A DNA stretch of 64,000 nucleotides, from positions 62,001-126,000 of the forward strand of contig JASBRV010000135.1 in NCBI GenBank assembly GCA_030149295.1. Reading direction: 5' to 3'. Below the pieces are notes generated by a model that searched no databases, was not told the origin of the DNA, and worked only from the letters and a program-made list of their open reading frames with translations. Below, piece after piece: positions 49,164-57,948 of this stretch. The first letter of the stretch is position 1, and the number at the start of each line of letters is the position of its first letter. The DNA comes from Bacteriovoracales bacterium (GTDB taxonomy: Bacteria; Bdellovibrionota; Bacteriovoracia; Bacteriovoracales; Bacteriovoracaceae). The translations under genes were made by a program, and so were the position numbers.

Positions 49164-52100
49164 CTAATTTAATTCCTGATAATCGTAACTTATTTGCACT
49201 TGAGCATACTTGAGAATGACCAATTCATTATTTTTTGTTTGAGAATTAAGTACTATTTTTACATGGCCTAATCCGCCTGGCCTTGTGAAAAGAAGGGAGT
49301 TTACTGGGCTTCCTGTAATGACCTGAAAAAGTGAATTATCAGAAGAACTTGGTTTTATGGGAGAAAATGTTTTATTGAGGAGATCAATTTTCGCGCCCCA
49401 AGTATGTTTGTCTTCATGAGTGAAAGTATAGGTTTCATCCTTACTTTCAAGCCTTGAAACTCCTAAAGTTTGGAATGAGAGGATTGCTTGGCCAAAGTCA
49501 CTTTCATTGCTTTCTTGATTCATATATTCTATATCAAGGTCTTCAATCTTTATGTCATTGATCCTAATACTTTGACCTTCAACGCCTCCAAGAAGATGAT
49601 CTTCTCCTAAGTTAAGATAAATTTCATGTCCTTTATTTAATGCACTCAATTGCTCTTGAGTGAGGTTAAAAGTCATTTGAGAGGAATAGTGGCGATCGTA
49701 GTCTCTGGCAATGGTCTCTACGACCTTACTTATTTGAGCACTATAAGCCTCTTTTAAGCTATGAAACTCAGAAGAACTTAAACGAGGTTCTTCACTTTTG
49801 CTGGCCAGAGTCTTTATTTTATCAATGATACTTTTTGAACTTAATTGACTAGGGTAGGATTTGAGAACTCGATATTGGTAAGCTTTTCTAAAAAGATAAA
49901 GATAGTAGTCCAGACGGTCTTGTTGTTCTTGTTCGATTGCGTTCAAGGTTTTTCGCAAACGACGGTCATTGCCTTTTGCCAAATCAAGTTTTGCCTCACT
50001 TAACTCACCTAATTTAAGATAGGACTGTGTAAGAGTTGATGAAAGTTCTAGTAGCTCATTGTGGGTATCGGTAATGTGTCTATTGAGAGTCGCTCTTTTG
50101 ATGACCAAGGTTTGAAGAGATTGTGTGATAGATTTAAATAATGGATGTGCCTTTCTTATCCTAAAGATTTCCTTATCAATCTCACTTCTCCCTACTTGTG
50201 CTTTCTTTAAAGAGGCTATCTGTTTGATCGTTTCAGTAGCAATAGGAGAAGCGAAGTCTTTTACCTTTTTGAGAAAGCTTTGTTTGATCTTTCTAATTTC
50301 TTCCTTTGTAAATTCTGAGTTCTCTGGAGAGAGAGAGAATATCCGTTTATATTCAGAGTAATTAACTTCTCTTTTTAAGGTCTCCCATGACTTTATAGAA
50401 CTATCAATTTTTGATGGTGTAAGGTTTTTAAGCTGATCGGGCAGGTTTTCAAGGAGGTAGCTTGTAGGGCTTTCTTGGTCAAAACTATTGACGATAGTAC
50501 TGATACTTGTTGCTGCTGCACCGAGTGCTGGCTGCCCTACGGGAACTACTCGACTTATGGCCGCTAAGCTTTTTAAGGCTTTTTTATAGAAGGGGATTTT
50601 GTTTCTTTCTTCGACATTCCTCTGAGCCTGCTTGAGGATCTCTTTCTCAATTTTAAGAAGTTGAGTTTCAAAATAAGCTTCCTCTTGCTTTATATTTTCT
50701 AATTGAGTTTTAATTCTTGGTATTAAAAGTTCAAGCTGATTAAATTGTTTTTCCGTTTGATGAATACCTTCTTGTATTTCTATTTGTTGACCTTCGATTC
50801 CTTGAATTCTCTCTTCAAGTTTATTCGCTTTATTAAGGGACCAATAACTCAAAAAAAGGATACGAAAACTGCGATCAATTTCTTCATTAAAAATATGATA
50901 ATTTGATTCCAAGGAAAGGCTTGGTGTCCATGAAGCCTCATTTCCATAATAATCAAGTTGTGAGAGAAGGGTGTAGCCATCCTTGATACTCTTTTGACAC
51001 TCAAATTGATATTGGTCGTTTTCCATTAACTCATCACAAGTTTTAAGAACTTTTTCATTAATAAGTTTTGCATCTTGGATATGGTTATTTTTATAAAGAT
51101 GTTGAATATACCTTTGGGAGAACTCAAGATAGCCTTGACTTACCCATGATTCTTTTTCTAAGAGGTGTACTTCTCCCTTTTCGGCTTCAAGATAATCTGC
51201 TTTTGGTCCCTTAACTTTTATGGGATTAGGAAAGCGTCTCTCTTTCTTTTGATTTCTTTCATTGATGACATAGAAGGGGTGAGGTTTACCATGGTTGCCT
51301 TGAGATACAGGGGGGGCTTCTTTACCAGCGAGGCCTCCTGAGAGGTCGACAAGTGAGGAGGGGATGGTAATATTGCTAATGAGAGTACCTCCTTTTCCCC
51401 CAACACCTGGTTTTCCTGGAGGCGTTGGCATAGAGCCTTTTGTAGGTGTTTCATAACTTCCTTCTACAAGTATAGGTTCTCCTCGGATGAAGCGAATCAC
51501 TTGAACTAGCCCCCCTCCTAAGTCTTCCACACTTTCGCCATTTACGCCGTCCTTTCCATAGCCTGCAGGTTGACCGTTAGCTCCTCGTAATACAAAAAGT
51601 GCCCTCTTTCTTTGTGTAGGAAATTGAAGGTTTTCAATATTGAGAGTTAAAATCGCTCCGTCTTTACCTCTCTTTCCATTTCTTTTCATTGGGTCTTCAT
51701 GAAATGAAGGAATCGTGTTTTTTGAAAGGGGAGTAAGGTTGATGGATCCTTCCTTATTGATGATTAAGTCACGAGCTTTAATTTCTACATCCACGCCTGG
51801 TAGGGTAAGCGCCTTTTGCAATTCAAAAACTTCACAATGAAAGGAAATTTTTTCAAGGTCTGATCTATTATTGAGAGATTTATAGAGGTCTTGGGTATCA
51901 AAAGTATCAAAAGAGATCTTTAGACCTTCAACGATGAGCTCCTTCCCTTGCTGAGAAATACGAAGGAAGCTCTTATCTCCAGGATTAAGTTTGGGCCCTT
52001 GCCATAGTATTGTTTTACTTTCTTGATTAAGAAGAGGAGGAGAAAGGATATCAGAAGGGATTTCACTGTCGGGAGTCGGCCTTTCTAATTCCTGAGGCTT

Positions 52101-52205
52101 TTCACTTGGTTTTTCCCAGGTAGTTTCTTGGTTTTGAGAGTTGTGCTTACTTCCACAACTTGCCATAAGGGTGGCTGAGAGAAGGATTAGGATGTGTCGT
52201 TTCAT
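49164..52205 (-). CDS. Giant coiled-coil lipoprotein with Gly-rich segments
   Basis: 1013 residues from the ATG at 52205 (GAGG site upstream; the GTG at 52217 is weaker). Lipobox MASC (Cys17). After a Pro/Glu-rich linker, residues about 90-320 are beta-rich with collagen-like Gly triplets (GKRGKDGA, GANGQPAGYGKDGVNGE, GKPGVGGKGG). Residues about 420-820 are long helices and coiled coils, interrupted by a Gly/Ala-Pro hydrophobic stretch near 560. A beta-rich C-terminus follows. The design recalls surface or periplasm-spanning lipoproteins. No family is recognised. It stands alone, divergent to motA. Confidence 0.75.
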   Translation of the reverse strand: MKRHILILLSATLMASCGSKHNSQNQETTWEKPSEKPQELERPTPDSEIPSDILSPPLLNQESKTILWQGPKLNPGDKSFLRISQQGKELIVEGLKISFDTFDTQDLYKSLNNRSDLEKISFHCEVFELQKALTLPGVDVEIKARDLIINKEGSINLTPLSKNTIPSFHEDPMKRNGKRGKDGAILTLNIENLQFPTQRKRALFVLRGANGQPAGYGKDGVNGESVEDLGGGLVQVIRFIRGEPILVEGSYETPTKGSMPTPPGKPGVGGKGGTLISNITIPSSLVDLSGGLAGKEAPPVSQGNHGKPHPFYVINERNQKKERRFPNPIKVKGPKADYLEAEKGEVHLLEKESWVSQGYLEFSQRYIQHLYKNNHIQDAKLINEKVLKTCDELMENDQYQFECQKSIKDGYTLLSQLDYYGNEASWTPSLSLESNYHIFNEEIDRSFRILFLSYWSLNKANKLEERIQGIEGQQIEIQEGIHQTEKQFNQLELLIPRIKTQLENIKQEEAYFETQLLKIEKEILKQAQRNVEERNKIPFYKKALKSLAAISRVVPVGQPALGAAATSISTIVNSFDQESPTSYLLENLPDQLKNLTPSKIDSSIKSWETLKREVNYSEYKRIFSLSPENSEFTKEEIRKIKQSFLKKVKDFASPIATETIKQIASLKKAQVGRSEIDKEIFRIRKAHPLFKSITQSLQTLVIKRATLNRHITDTHNELLELSSTLTQSYLKLGELSEAKLDLAKGNDRRLRKTLNAIEQEQQDRLDYYLYLFRKAYQYRVLKSYPSQLSSKSIIDKIKTLASKSEEPRLSSSEFHSLKEAYSAQISKVVETIARDYDRHYSSQMTFNLTQEQLSALNKGHEIYLNLGEDHLLGGVEGQSIRINDIKIEDLDIEYMNQESNESDFGQAILSFQTLGVSRLESKDETYTFTHEDKHTWGAKIDLLNKTFSPIKPSSSDNSLFQVITGSPVNSLLFTRPGGLGHVKIVLNSQTKNNELVILKYAQVQISYDYQELN

Positions 52206-52367
52206 ATGTGACCTCACTGTGGTTATTTATTGTGTTTGTCTTATGCCTGAATAAGGCCGGTGAACCCAGTCATGAGGCGTACTCATTTCATTTTTGAAAT
52301 CTGATCATTGAGGACAGGAATTTTTTTCCATATTCATGGGCTATCAACACCTTAGAGAGACATTTTT

Positions 52368-52395
52368 TAAAGGTGGTCTCGTAAAGTGCCGATTT
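52368..52395 (+). promoter_or_regulatory. Candidate FliA (sigma-28) promoter of motAB
   Basis: TAAA (52368-52371), 16 bases, GCCGATTT (52388-52395); the flagellar consensus is TAAA-N15-GCCGATAA. One base longer spacing and two mismatches at the end. It lies 37 bases before motA. Confidence 0.45.
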
Positions 52396-52431
52396 TAAGA
52401 ACGAAAGCAAAATTCTTTAAGGAAGAAGACT

Positions 52432-53202
52432 ATGGATATAGCAACGGTTATTGGATTGGTTCTTGCCTTCGGGGCGATTATTGGCTCGATTCTAGTTGGG
52501 GGTGATATTACGGCCTTCATCGATATTCCCTCCGTCATTGTTGTGATTTTTGGGATGATTGGGGCGACTTTTGTGAAGTGGCCTTTAGAAGTTGTAAAAG
52601 GCCTGGTGGGAATAGGGATGAAAGCTCTGTTTTTCACACCAGCAGACCCGAAAGAAACTATAGATGAAATTGGTAATCTTGCTGAGACAGCAAGAAGAGA
52701 ATCAGTTTTTGCTCTAGAGAAACAACCCATTGACGATCCTTTTATGAAGAAAGCAATGACCCTAGCTGCCGATAATAGGCCGCCTGAGGTGATAAGTTCA
52801 ATTTTGCAATTAGAAATAGATGCTATGGAAGAGCGCCATAGAGTAGGTGCCGATGTTTTCTCTGGTATGGCCGAAGATGGCCCTGCTTTTGGAATGATTG
52901 GGACCCTGATTGGTCTGGTGATCATGCTCGGGAACCTTTCCGACCAAGCGGCTATTGGTCCTGCGATGGCGGTTGCCCTTTTGACAACTTTTTATGGGGC
53001 GGTTATTGCCAACGCGATCTGTAACCCCTTTAAAAATAAACTCCAGTATCGATCAAAGGCGGAAATAACTAAGATGAGTATTGTTATCGCGGGAACCCTA
53101 GGGATTGTTGCCGGAGAAAACCCTCGTCTTATTAAAGAAAAACTCAATAGCTTTCTCCCACCAGCTCAACGTGAAGTTGATGACGGTGGTGGTGAAGAAT
53201 AA
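52432..53202 (+). CDS. motA: Flagellar motor stator protein MotA
   Basis: 256 residues, four membrane helices (about 3-20, 30-50, 150-170, 180-200). The conserved blocks GDITAFIDIPSVIVVIFG, the cytoplasmic loop with Arg/Glu (AETARRESVFALE), and GPAFGMIGTLIGLVIML are all present. MotA with MotB forms the ion channel that drives the flagellum. GGAAG precedes the ATG. motB follows after 9 bases. Confidence 0.95.
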   Translation: MDIATVIGLVLAFGAIIGSILVGGDITAFIDIPSVIVVIFGMIGATFVKWPLEVVKGLVGIGMKALFFTPADPKETIDEIGNLAETARRESVFALEKQPIDDPFMKKAMTLAADNRPPEVISSILQLEIDAMEERHRVGADVFSGMAEDGPAFGMIGTLIGLVIMLGNLSDQAAIGPAMAVALLTTFYGAVIANAICNPFKNKLQYRSKAEITKMSIVIAGTLGIVAGENPRLIKEKLNSFLPPAQREVDDGGGEE

Positions 53203-53211
53203 GGATAAGTT

Positions 53212-54063
53212 ATGGCCGATGAAGGTGAAAATCTCGTAGGCGGAGACGAAGGCGGAGCACCAGAGTGTCCGAAATGTGAAATTTGTGTTCCCGGACTTCC
53301 CGGTTGGATGGCCACGTTTTCGGATCTTGTGACGCTTCTCCTGACGTTCTTTGTTCTTCTTCTCTCTTTTGCTAAGACAGAGTCAGCTAAATATGAAGCA
53401 GCTCTAGGCTCTATTCGTAATGCCTTTGGTGGTAATGTTCTTAAGCATGGCGAAGTTATCCAAAGAGGTAAATCCCCTGACGATTCTCCCACAATGCTTG
53501 AATCTCAAGAGCCTATTAAACCTTTTCCTATCGATTTTCTTACCATGGAAGGCATTCTTGATAAGCATGAGATCAATAGGGAATCCGATGAGACATTAAA
53601 GATTGCAAGGCAAGATCTCAATGATTTCAATTTGTCGGAAAATGTTGATGTCTACGAAATGAAAGAGGGAATCAAAATAGCATTTAAAGATAAAATTTAT
53701 TTTAAAGAGGGAAGCGTTGTGCCCACTAATGTGAATATTGAAGTTTATGATCGCCTCGTTAACCTTCTCAATGAGAAAAATTGGACGATATATGTCCTCG
53801 GTCATGCTAGTCGCGGAGAAATCGGCGCTGGTAGTATCGATGCTTTTGAGCTCAGTGCTAAAAGGGCTTCTGCAGTGGCAAGGAATCTCATTAAGCAAGG
53901 GGTAAGGCCTGAACAAGTGACGACAACCTTTTATGGAGACACTCGACCCGATAAGGTACTCAAGAAAAATGGACAACAAAGGCAAGACTTGAATCGCCGA
54001 GTTGAGTTTTTTATGAGAAAGAGAGATGTCTCAACTACAGGGCATAAAGTCCGTTCTCGCTAA
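53212..54063 (+). CDS. motB: Flagellar motor stator protein MotB
   Basis: 283 residues. A cytoplasmic N-terminus with PECPKCEICVPG (CxxCxxC) precedes the membrane helix WMATFSDLVTLLLTFFVLLLSF, whose Asp38 is the ion-carrying acid. The plug helix and linker lead to a C-terminal OmpA/MotB peptidoglycan-binding domain (about 145-270; LVLGHASRGE-like block and NRRVEFF). It anchors the stator to the wall. Its stop overlaps the next start as TAATG. Confidence 0.95.
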   Translation: MADEGENLVGGDEGGAPECPKCEICVPGLPGWMATFSDLVTLLLTFFVLLLSFAKTESAKYEAALGSIRNAFGGNVLKHGEVIQRGKSPDDSPTMLESQEPIKPFPIDFLTMEGILDKHEINRESDETLKIARQDLNDFNLSENVDVYEMKEGIKIAFKDKIYFKEGSVVPTNVNIEVYDRLVNLLNEKNWTIYVLGHASRGEIGAGSIDAFELSAKRASAVARNLIKQGVRPEQVTTTFYGDTRPDKVLKKNGQQRQDLNRRVEFFMRKRDVSTTGHKVRSR

Positions 54064-54887
54064 TGAAAGTTTGCTGGCTCCATGAAAGTACTTCACTTGA
54101 AGGAGCCCTTAGGGAATTAGGTTTTTCTAAGAGCTCACTCAAAAAGACTGGCTTAAAAAGATCGGTCCTCAATAGAGTGATCAATAAGAAATCTCTTGTA
54201 GAAATTCCTGAGGAGCTTTTTAATAAAGGCTTAATAAATCCCAAGTATTCCGGCCCACTTACTCCAAAAATTATTGAGGAAAAAAAAGAGCTTTTAGCCT
54301 TATCAAAACCTTCTTTTATTCATTGCCATCCACTGAATTATTTTGAGGGAAATAATCTTTTAAGCTTTTTAAGAGAAAAAAAATATTTTCCTTATCTAGA
54401 GGTTAATAGAAAGAATTACGATAGAGGGCTTCTTTATCGCATAGACTATGAGACCTCCGGCTTATGCCTTTTGACAAAAAGCCAAAGTCTTTATGAAGAA
54501 TTTAGAGAGAATCATCATGAGGCAAGGAAAATTTACCTTGCTGTTGTGAGAGGAAATTACCAAGCGTCGAATGAATTAATTCATGAGATTTCTACAAGTG
54601 GCTCAATAGTATCGGTTGTTGAAAGTGGTAAGACAGTAAAAATTCAAATATTGGATAAGAGCTTCTATGAGGAACACAACCTCTCTCTTCTTAAGATATC
54701 TCTAGAGGGTGGTGCTCGTCATCAGATACGCGTGCAACTCTCTCATAGCGGCTATCCGCTTTTAGGAGATGAACTCTATGGCGGAGAGAAAGGTTCTTTT
54801 TTTGGCCTTCATTGTTTGAATTATGAGTGGAGAGACTTCTCTTTTTCTGATTCTTCTTTTGATATCAATCAGTTTTTAACTTCTTGA
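54063..54887 (+). CDS. RluA-family pseudouridine synthase
   Basis: 274 residues. Motif II reads LLYRIDYETSGLCLL with catalytic Asp128 (usual HRLD is YRID here). Motif I remnants (ALSKPSFIHCHP) and motif III (GGARHQIRVQLSHSGYPLLGDELYGG) are clear. It isomerises uridine in rRNA or tRNA. The N-terminal 60 residues look like a short, altered S4-type domain. Coupling to motB by TAATG is unusual company for an RNA-modifying enzyme. The 3' end overlaps the convergent gene by 19 bases. Confidence 0.88.
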   Translation: MKVCWLHESTSLEGALRELGFSKSSLKKTGLKRSVLNRVINKKSLVEIPEELFNKGLINPKYSGPLTPKIIEEKKELLALSKPSFIHCHPLNYFEGNNLLSFLREKKYFPYLEVNRKNYDRGLLYRIDYETSGLCLLTKSQSLYEEFRENHHEARKIYLAVVRGNYQASNELIHEISTSGSIVSVVESGKTVKIQILDKSFYEEHNLSLLKISLEGGARHQIRVQLSHSGYPLLGDELYGGEKGSFFGLHCLNYEWRDFSFSDSSFDINQFLTS

Positions 54888-55378
54888 ACTTGCACTGTTG
54901 TTTGGAAGTGCTGAGCGATGAGATTCTTATCGGTCATGGTTTGAAGTTTGACTAGAAACCTTCCCTCTGTAATGGCATTCACCGATTTTTGAGGATGATT
55001 AAAACGAATGCGGACAATATCAGTTCTCTCTAAATTATCCGAGGGAGAGTTTTTGGCCACTGAGATCATATTGTTAGCCAGCTCCCGATAAATAAGCTGA
55101 TTGAGCTCTTTCTCATTTGGCTCCTTGGCATCTTTTGGAACCGGAAAATTAATGATGACGGCAAGGTTGTTATAAGTGCTTCCTTCGCACAATGCTTTCC
55201 AATTGGCAGGAATTCGTCTTTCCAATTTAACGAGGACGGCCTTACAGCTTGAGGGCATCAGCTTTTGCCTTCTTGAAGGCCACCAGTTGTAGCGCTCACC
55301 TGCCTGAAATAGGAAAATGATGGCAAAAAGAATACCGATGGCAAGAATAGGATTTTTCATTAATGATTTTAAGGGCAT
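54869..55378 (-). CDS. Membrane-anchored protein of unknown function
   Basis: 169 residues (or 163 from the in-frame ATG at 55360; neither start has a clear ribosome site). One N-terminal membrane helix (NPILAIGILFAIIFLFQAG), then a soluble domain outside the cytoplasm with two Cys (SSCKAVLVK, ALCEGST) and alternating beta/alpha elements. No family is recognised. Confidence 0.65.
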   Translation of the reverse strand: MPLKSLMKNPILAIGILFAIIFLFQAGERYNWWPSRRQKLMPSSCKAVLVKLERRIPANWKALCEGSTYNNLAVIINFPVPKDAKEPNEKELNQLIYRELANNMISVAKNSPSDNLERTDIVRIRFNHPQKSVNAITEGRFLVKLQTMTDKNLIAQHFQTTVQVQEVKN

Positions 55379-55477
55379 AGCATTATTATGGCCTGAATTA
55401 CTTAAAAAAGCACTAAAGCTATGGGAGATATTTCCGACAAGATTGCTACGGTATTTCTACCCTAAAAAGGTGCGATA

Positions 55478-56467
55478 ATGACATCAAAATTCAAAATATT
55501 TGATGATAAGTTCTGGAAAATTCTAGTGACTCTCGATGGACTCAATCAAGATGTTTCTTTCTCCGAGCTGCTTCATCACTTTGGTTCAGATGTAGATGAA
55601 AAAGATATTTTAGAAGTGGCTTCTTTTATGAGGAAGTTTCACTATCCCTTGAGTGCTCAAAAGAAGGACGGAAAGAATTGGCTGTGCCTTCATGGAAAAA
55701 AACCGCGAATCTCAATAGATCTCTCCTTTTCTGAATGGCTTGCTCTTCAGGCACAATTTCCTCTCATGGAGCAGTCTCAACATAAATCTATGCTCGCCAC
55801 TCTAAGTGAAAAGCTAAGCCTTATGGAAAGTAAGTATCCCAGTCAGGATCTTTATCGAGTCCTAGAAGAGGAAGAGGAACTCCAAAAGTTTCGAAATGTT
55901 ATGTCCGCAGATCGAGAAGAGATTTTAGGACTTCTAACCGAGGCGACTCATGCAGGTGCTATTTTAAGGATTGAGACAACAGAAAATAATTCTATCAAGG
56001 CTTATCCTCACAAAGTGGTCTTTCTCGACGGGGAGCTTTCCCTTATTGCGGAAGATGGCCAAGATCGGTGTATGATTTGTGTGGCCTTTGATAATATTAA
56101 AAGTGTTAAAGTAGAAATTGATCATCAATACCGTCCTAACTTTGTTATGGCCGAAGTTGATGACTTTATTATGGCAATTCGATCAATTACTGGAAACGAA
56201 GAAAGACTCGTTCTTCGCATCTCTGCTCCAGAAAAAGTTAATTTGAATCCTAAATACCATTTTCTAGGTAGTCCTTATGTCACGACGAATACCGAGGGGG
56301 AATTTATTTGGGCAGCCTCTGTTGAAATTTCACCAGAGCTTTTCAAATGGTTAGCCTCTATTCAGGACGAAGTCGAGATTCTCGATCCTCAAGAGGTGAA
56401 AGAGGAATTTAGAAACTTTTTAGAGTCTGAACAAAATCAAACGACTCCTTTAAAGAAGGCATCTTAG
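55478..56467 (+). CDS. WYL-domain transcription regulator-like protein
   Basis: 329 residues. The N-terminal 75 residues have a winged-helix look (SFSELLHHFGSDVDEKDILEV). The middle third is helical. Residues about 150-225 fit a WYL domain (AILRIETTENNSIKAYPHKVVFLDGELSLIAE), with the usual Trp-Tyr-Leu diverged, followed by a C-terminal WCX-like extension (ERLVLRISAPEKVN). WYL proteins sense ligands or nucleic acids and control transcription, often in defence or repair loci; no such neighbour exists here. AAAAGGTG precedes the ATG. Confidence 0.7.
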   Translation: MTSKFKIFDDKFWKILVTLDGLNQDVSFSELLHHFGSDVDEKDILEVASFMRKFHYPLSAQKKDGKNWLCLHGKKPRISIDLSFSEWLALQAQFPLMEQSQHKSMLATLSEKLSLMESKYPSQDLYRVLEEEEELQKFRNVMSADREEILGLLTEATHAGAILRIETTENNSIKAYPHKVVFLDGELSLIAEDGQDRCMICVAFDNIKSVKVEIDHQYRPNFVMAEVDDFIMAIRSITGNEERLVLRISAPEKVNLNPKYHFLGSPYVTTNTEGEFIWAASVEISPELFKWLASIQDEVEILDPQEVKEEFRNFLESEQNQTTPLKKAS

Positions 56468-56579
56468 CGCCTTTTATGGGCTCACGAACATTAGATGCTT
56501 AACTTTAAAAATTCTTCCTCCCTTTAAATAATGTGCATCGCACAGAGACCATTAGCGCTTTGATTGTCACAATGCTCTT

Positions 56580-57173
56580 ATGAAACAAAAGAATTTCTTT
56601 CTTATTTCTTTTTTACCGGCTCTTGCTTATTGGTATCTAGAAGAAAATTATCCCATTAAGATTGCCGTCATTGGTGGTTTAAGCTTAGCTGTCTTAGAAA
56701 TTGCTATCGAATATTTTTTAACCAAGCATGTGCATACTATCTCAAAATTTAATTTCTTTTTAATTGGATTCTTGGGGGGGCTTAGCTTACTTGGGGATGA
56801 GGGCTTATGGTTTAAACTACAGCCTGCCTTTACTGGGGTTTGCATCGGTCTTTTTATGGTTTATCGCTTGTGGCAAGGAGAAGGCTTAATGTGGGAGACC
56901 ATGCAGTCCATGCCGCAAAAGCCTCTGATTCCAAAATTCTTAGTTCGCATGATGGAAAAACATATGGTTTTCCTCTTTGGTGGTTATGGGATTTTTATGG
57001 CCTATGTTGCTCTTTCTTGGAGTACGGATAGATGGGTGTTCTTTAAAACCATTGGTTTTTATATCGTTTTTGCGATCTTTGCTGTTCTAGAGGTAATTTA
57101 TCTTAGAAGGCGTTTGGCTTCTTTGCTTCGTGATAAGTCCCAAGAATTTTCACATGGTGAGCATCAAGGTTAA
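56580..57173 (+). CDS. YciB/IspZ-family inner-membrane protein
   Basis: 197 residues with about five membrane helices. The pattern of an N-terminal FLPALAYWYLEE, YRLWQGEGLMW and a Trp/Lys-rich late segment (WSTDRWVFFKTIGF) resembles the septation protein A (YciB/IspZ) family, which affects envelope synthesis and division. The start is ATG 56580; the upstream sequence has no obvious ribosome site. Its last 71 bases overlap the 3' end of pheA on the opposite strand, so both C-termini are encoded by the same DNA. Confidence 0.75.
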   Translation: MKQKNFFLISFLPALAYWYLEENYPIKIAVIGGLSLAVLEIAIEYFLTKHVHTISKFNFFLIGFLGGLSLLGDEGLWFKLQPAFTGVCIGLFMVYRLWQGEGLMWETMQSMPQKPLIPKFLVRMMEKHMVFLFGGYGIFMAYVALSWSTDRWVFFKTIGFYIVFAIFAVLEVIYLRRRLASLLRDKSQEFSHGEHQG

Positions 57174-57948
57174 GTTCCTCCAGACATTCTTTAGTTTTTG
57201 GATGATTTAGAGGTAATTGAAGATCAGCGTAAAAAATATATTCAAATGGATTTTCAACGACAGGGCGACTTTCAAGCTTTGTTAGGTTGATGGAGAATTT
57301 TTTAAAAATTTCAAGGCAATCAAGAAGGGCACCTGGGTGGTGGTGCGCTCTGAAAGCAATAGAGGTCTTTCCGTGGTTAGTTATACCTTTGGAGAGGTCT
57401 TTGAATTCCTTGTTTCGACACAAGATAAAAAATCTTGTGATATTGTGGTGCACTTTTTGAATTTGATGATGAAGGACTTTTAGCCCGTAAGCTCTAGCAC
57501 AAAGCTTGGAGCCGATAGCTGCTTGGTTAAGGGCTCCACGTTCCTTTAAAAGTTTAGCTGAGCCTGCCGTATCATAGTCACTCACTGGACGCATACTATG
57601 TTTATTTAAAAAGTCTCTGCACTGGGCCAGGGCAATAGGATGGGAATAGACCTCTTTGATATCTTCAATCTTGGCAGCATCTAGTGCAAGTAAGTGATGG
57701 TGAATATTATGATAGACCTCACCAACCGCTTTGATGGGTAACTGATAAAGTAGATCTATGTTGACATTAACATTACCGACTATGGAATTTTCAACAGGAA
57801 GAATTGCTTGATCTATTTCTTTATGAATAAGTGCTTCGACGACTTGTTCACTGAGTGCAAAACCTTTTGTTTCACACTCCTTTCCAAAATAAGAGAAAGC
57901 TGCTTCCTGGGAGTAAGCCCCAGGTTCTCCTTGGAAACCAATGATCAT
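57103..57948 (-). CDS. pheA: Prephenate dehydratase
   Basis: 281 residues, dehydratase plus ACT only, with no chorismate mutase domain. The catalytic part has FQGEPGAYSQEAA, ILPVENSIVGNVN, YDTAGSAKLL and the HHNITRFFIL motif with the TRF catalytic Thr. The ACT domain has HHPGALLDCLEIF and ESRPVVENPFEYIFYAD (Phe-binding site). It converts prephenate to phenylpyruvate. Mutase activity is supplied by the DAHP synthase fusion in the same operon. It overlaps tyrA as ATGA. Confidence 0.95.
   Translation of the reverse strand: MIIGFQGEPGAYSQEAAFSYFGKECETKGFALSEQVVEALIHKEIDQAILPVENSIVGNVNVNIDLLYQLPIKAVGEVYHNIHHHLLALDAAKIEDIKEVYSHPIALAQCRDFLNKHSMRPVSDYDTAGSAKLLKERGALNQAAIGSKLCARAYGLKVLHHQIQKVHHNITRFFILCRNKEFKDLSKGITNHGKTSIAFRAHHHPGALLDCLEIFKKFSINLTKLESRPVVENPFEYIFYADLQLPLNHPKTKECLEELNLDAHHVKILGTYHEAKKPNAF

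Noticed and set aside
52253-52270. Minus-strand sigma-54-like GG-N10-GC site before the giant lipoprotein
   Set aside because: Only the GG and GC dinucleotides fit; the flanking TTGGCA and TTGC positions do not.
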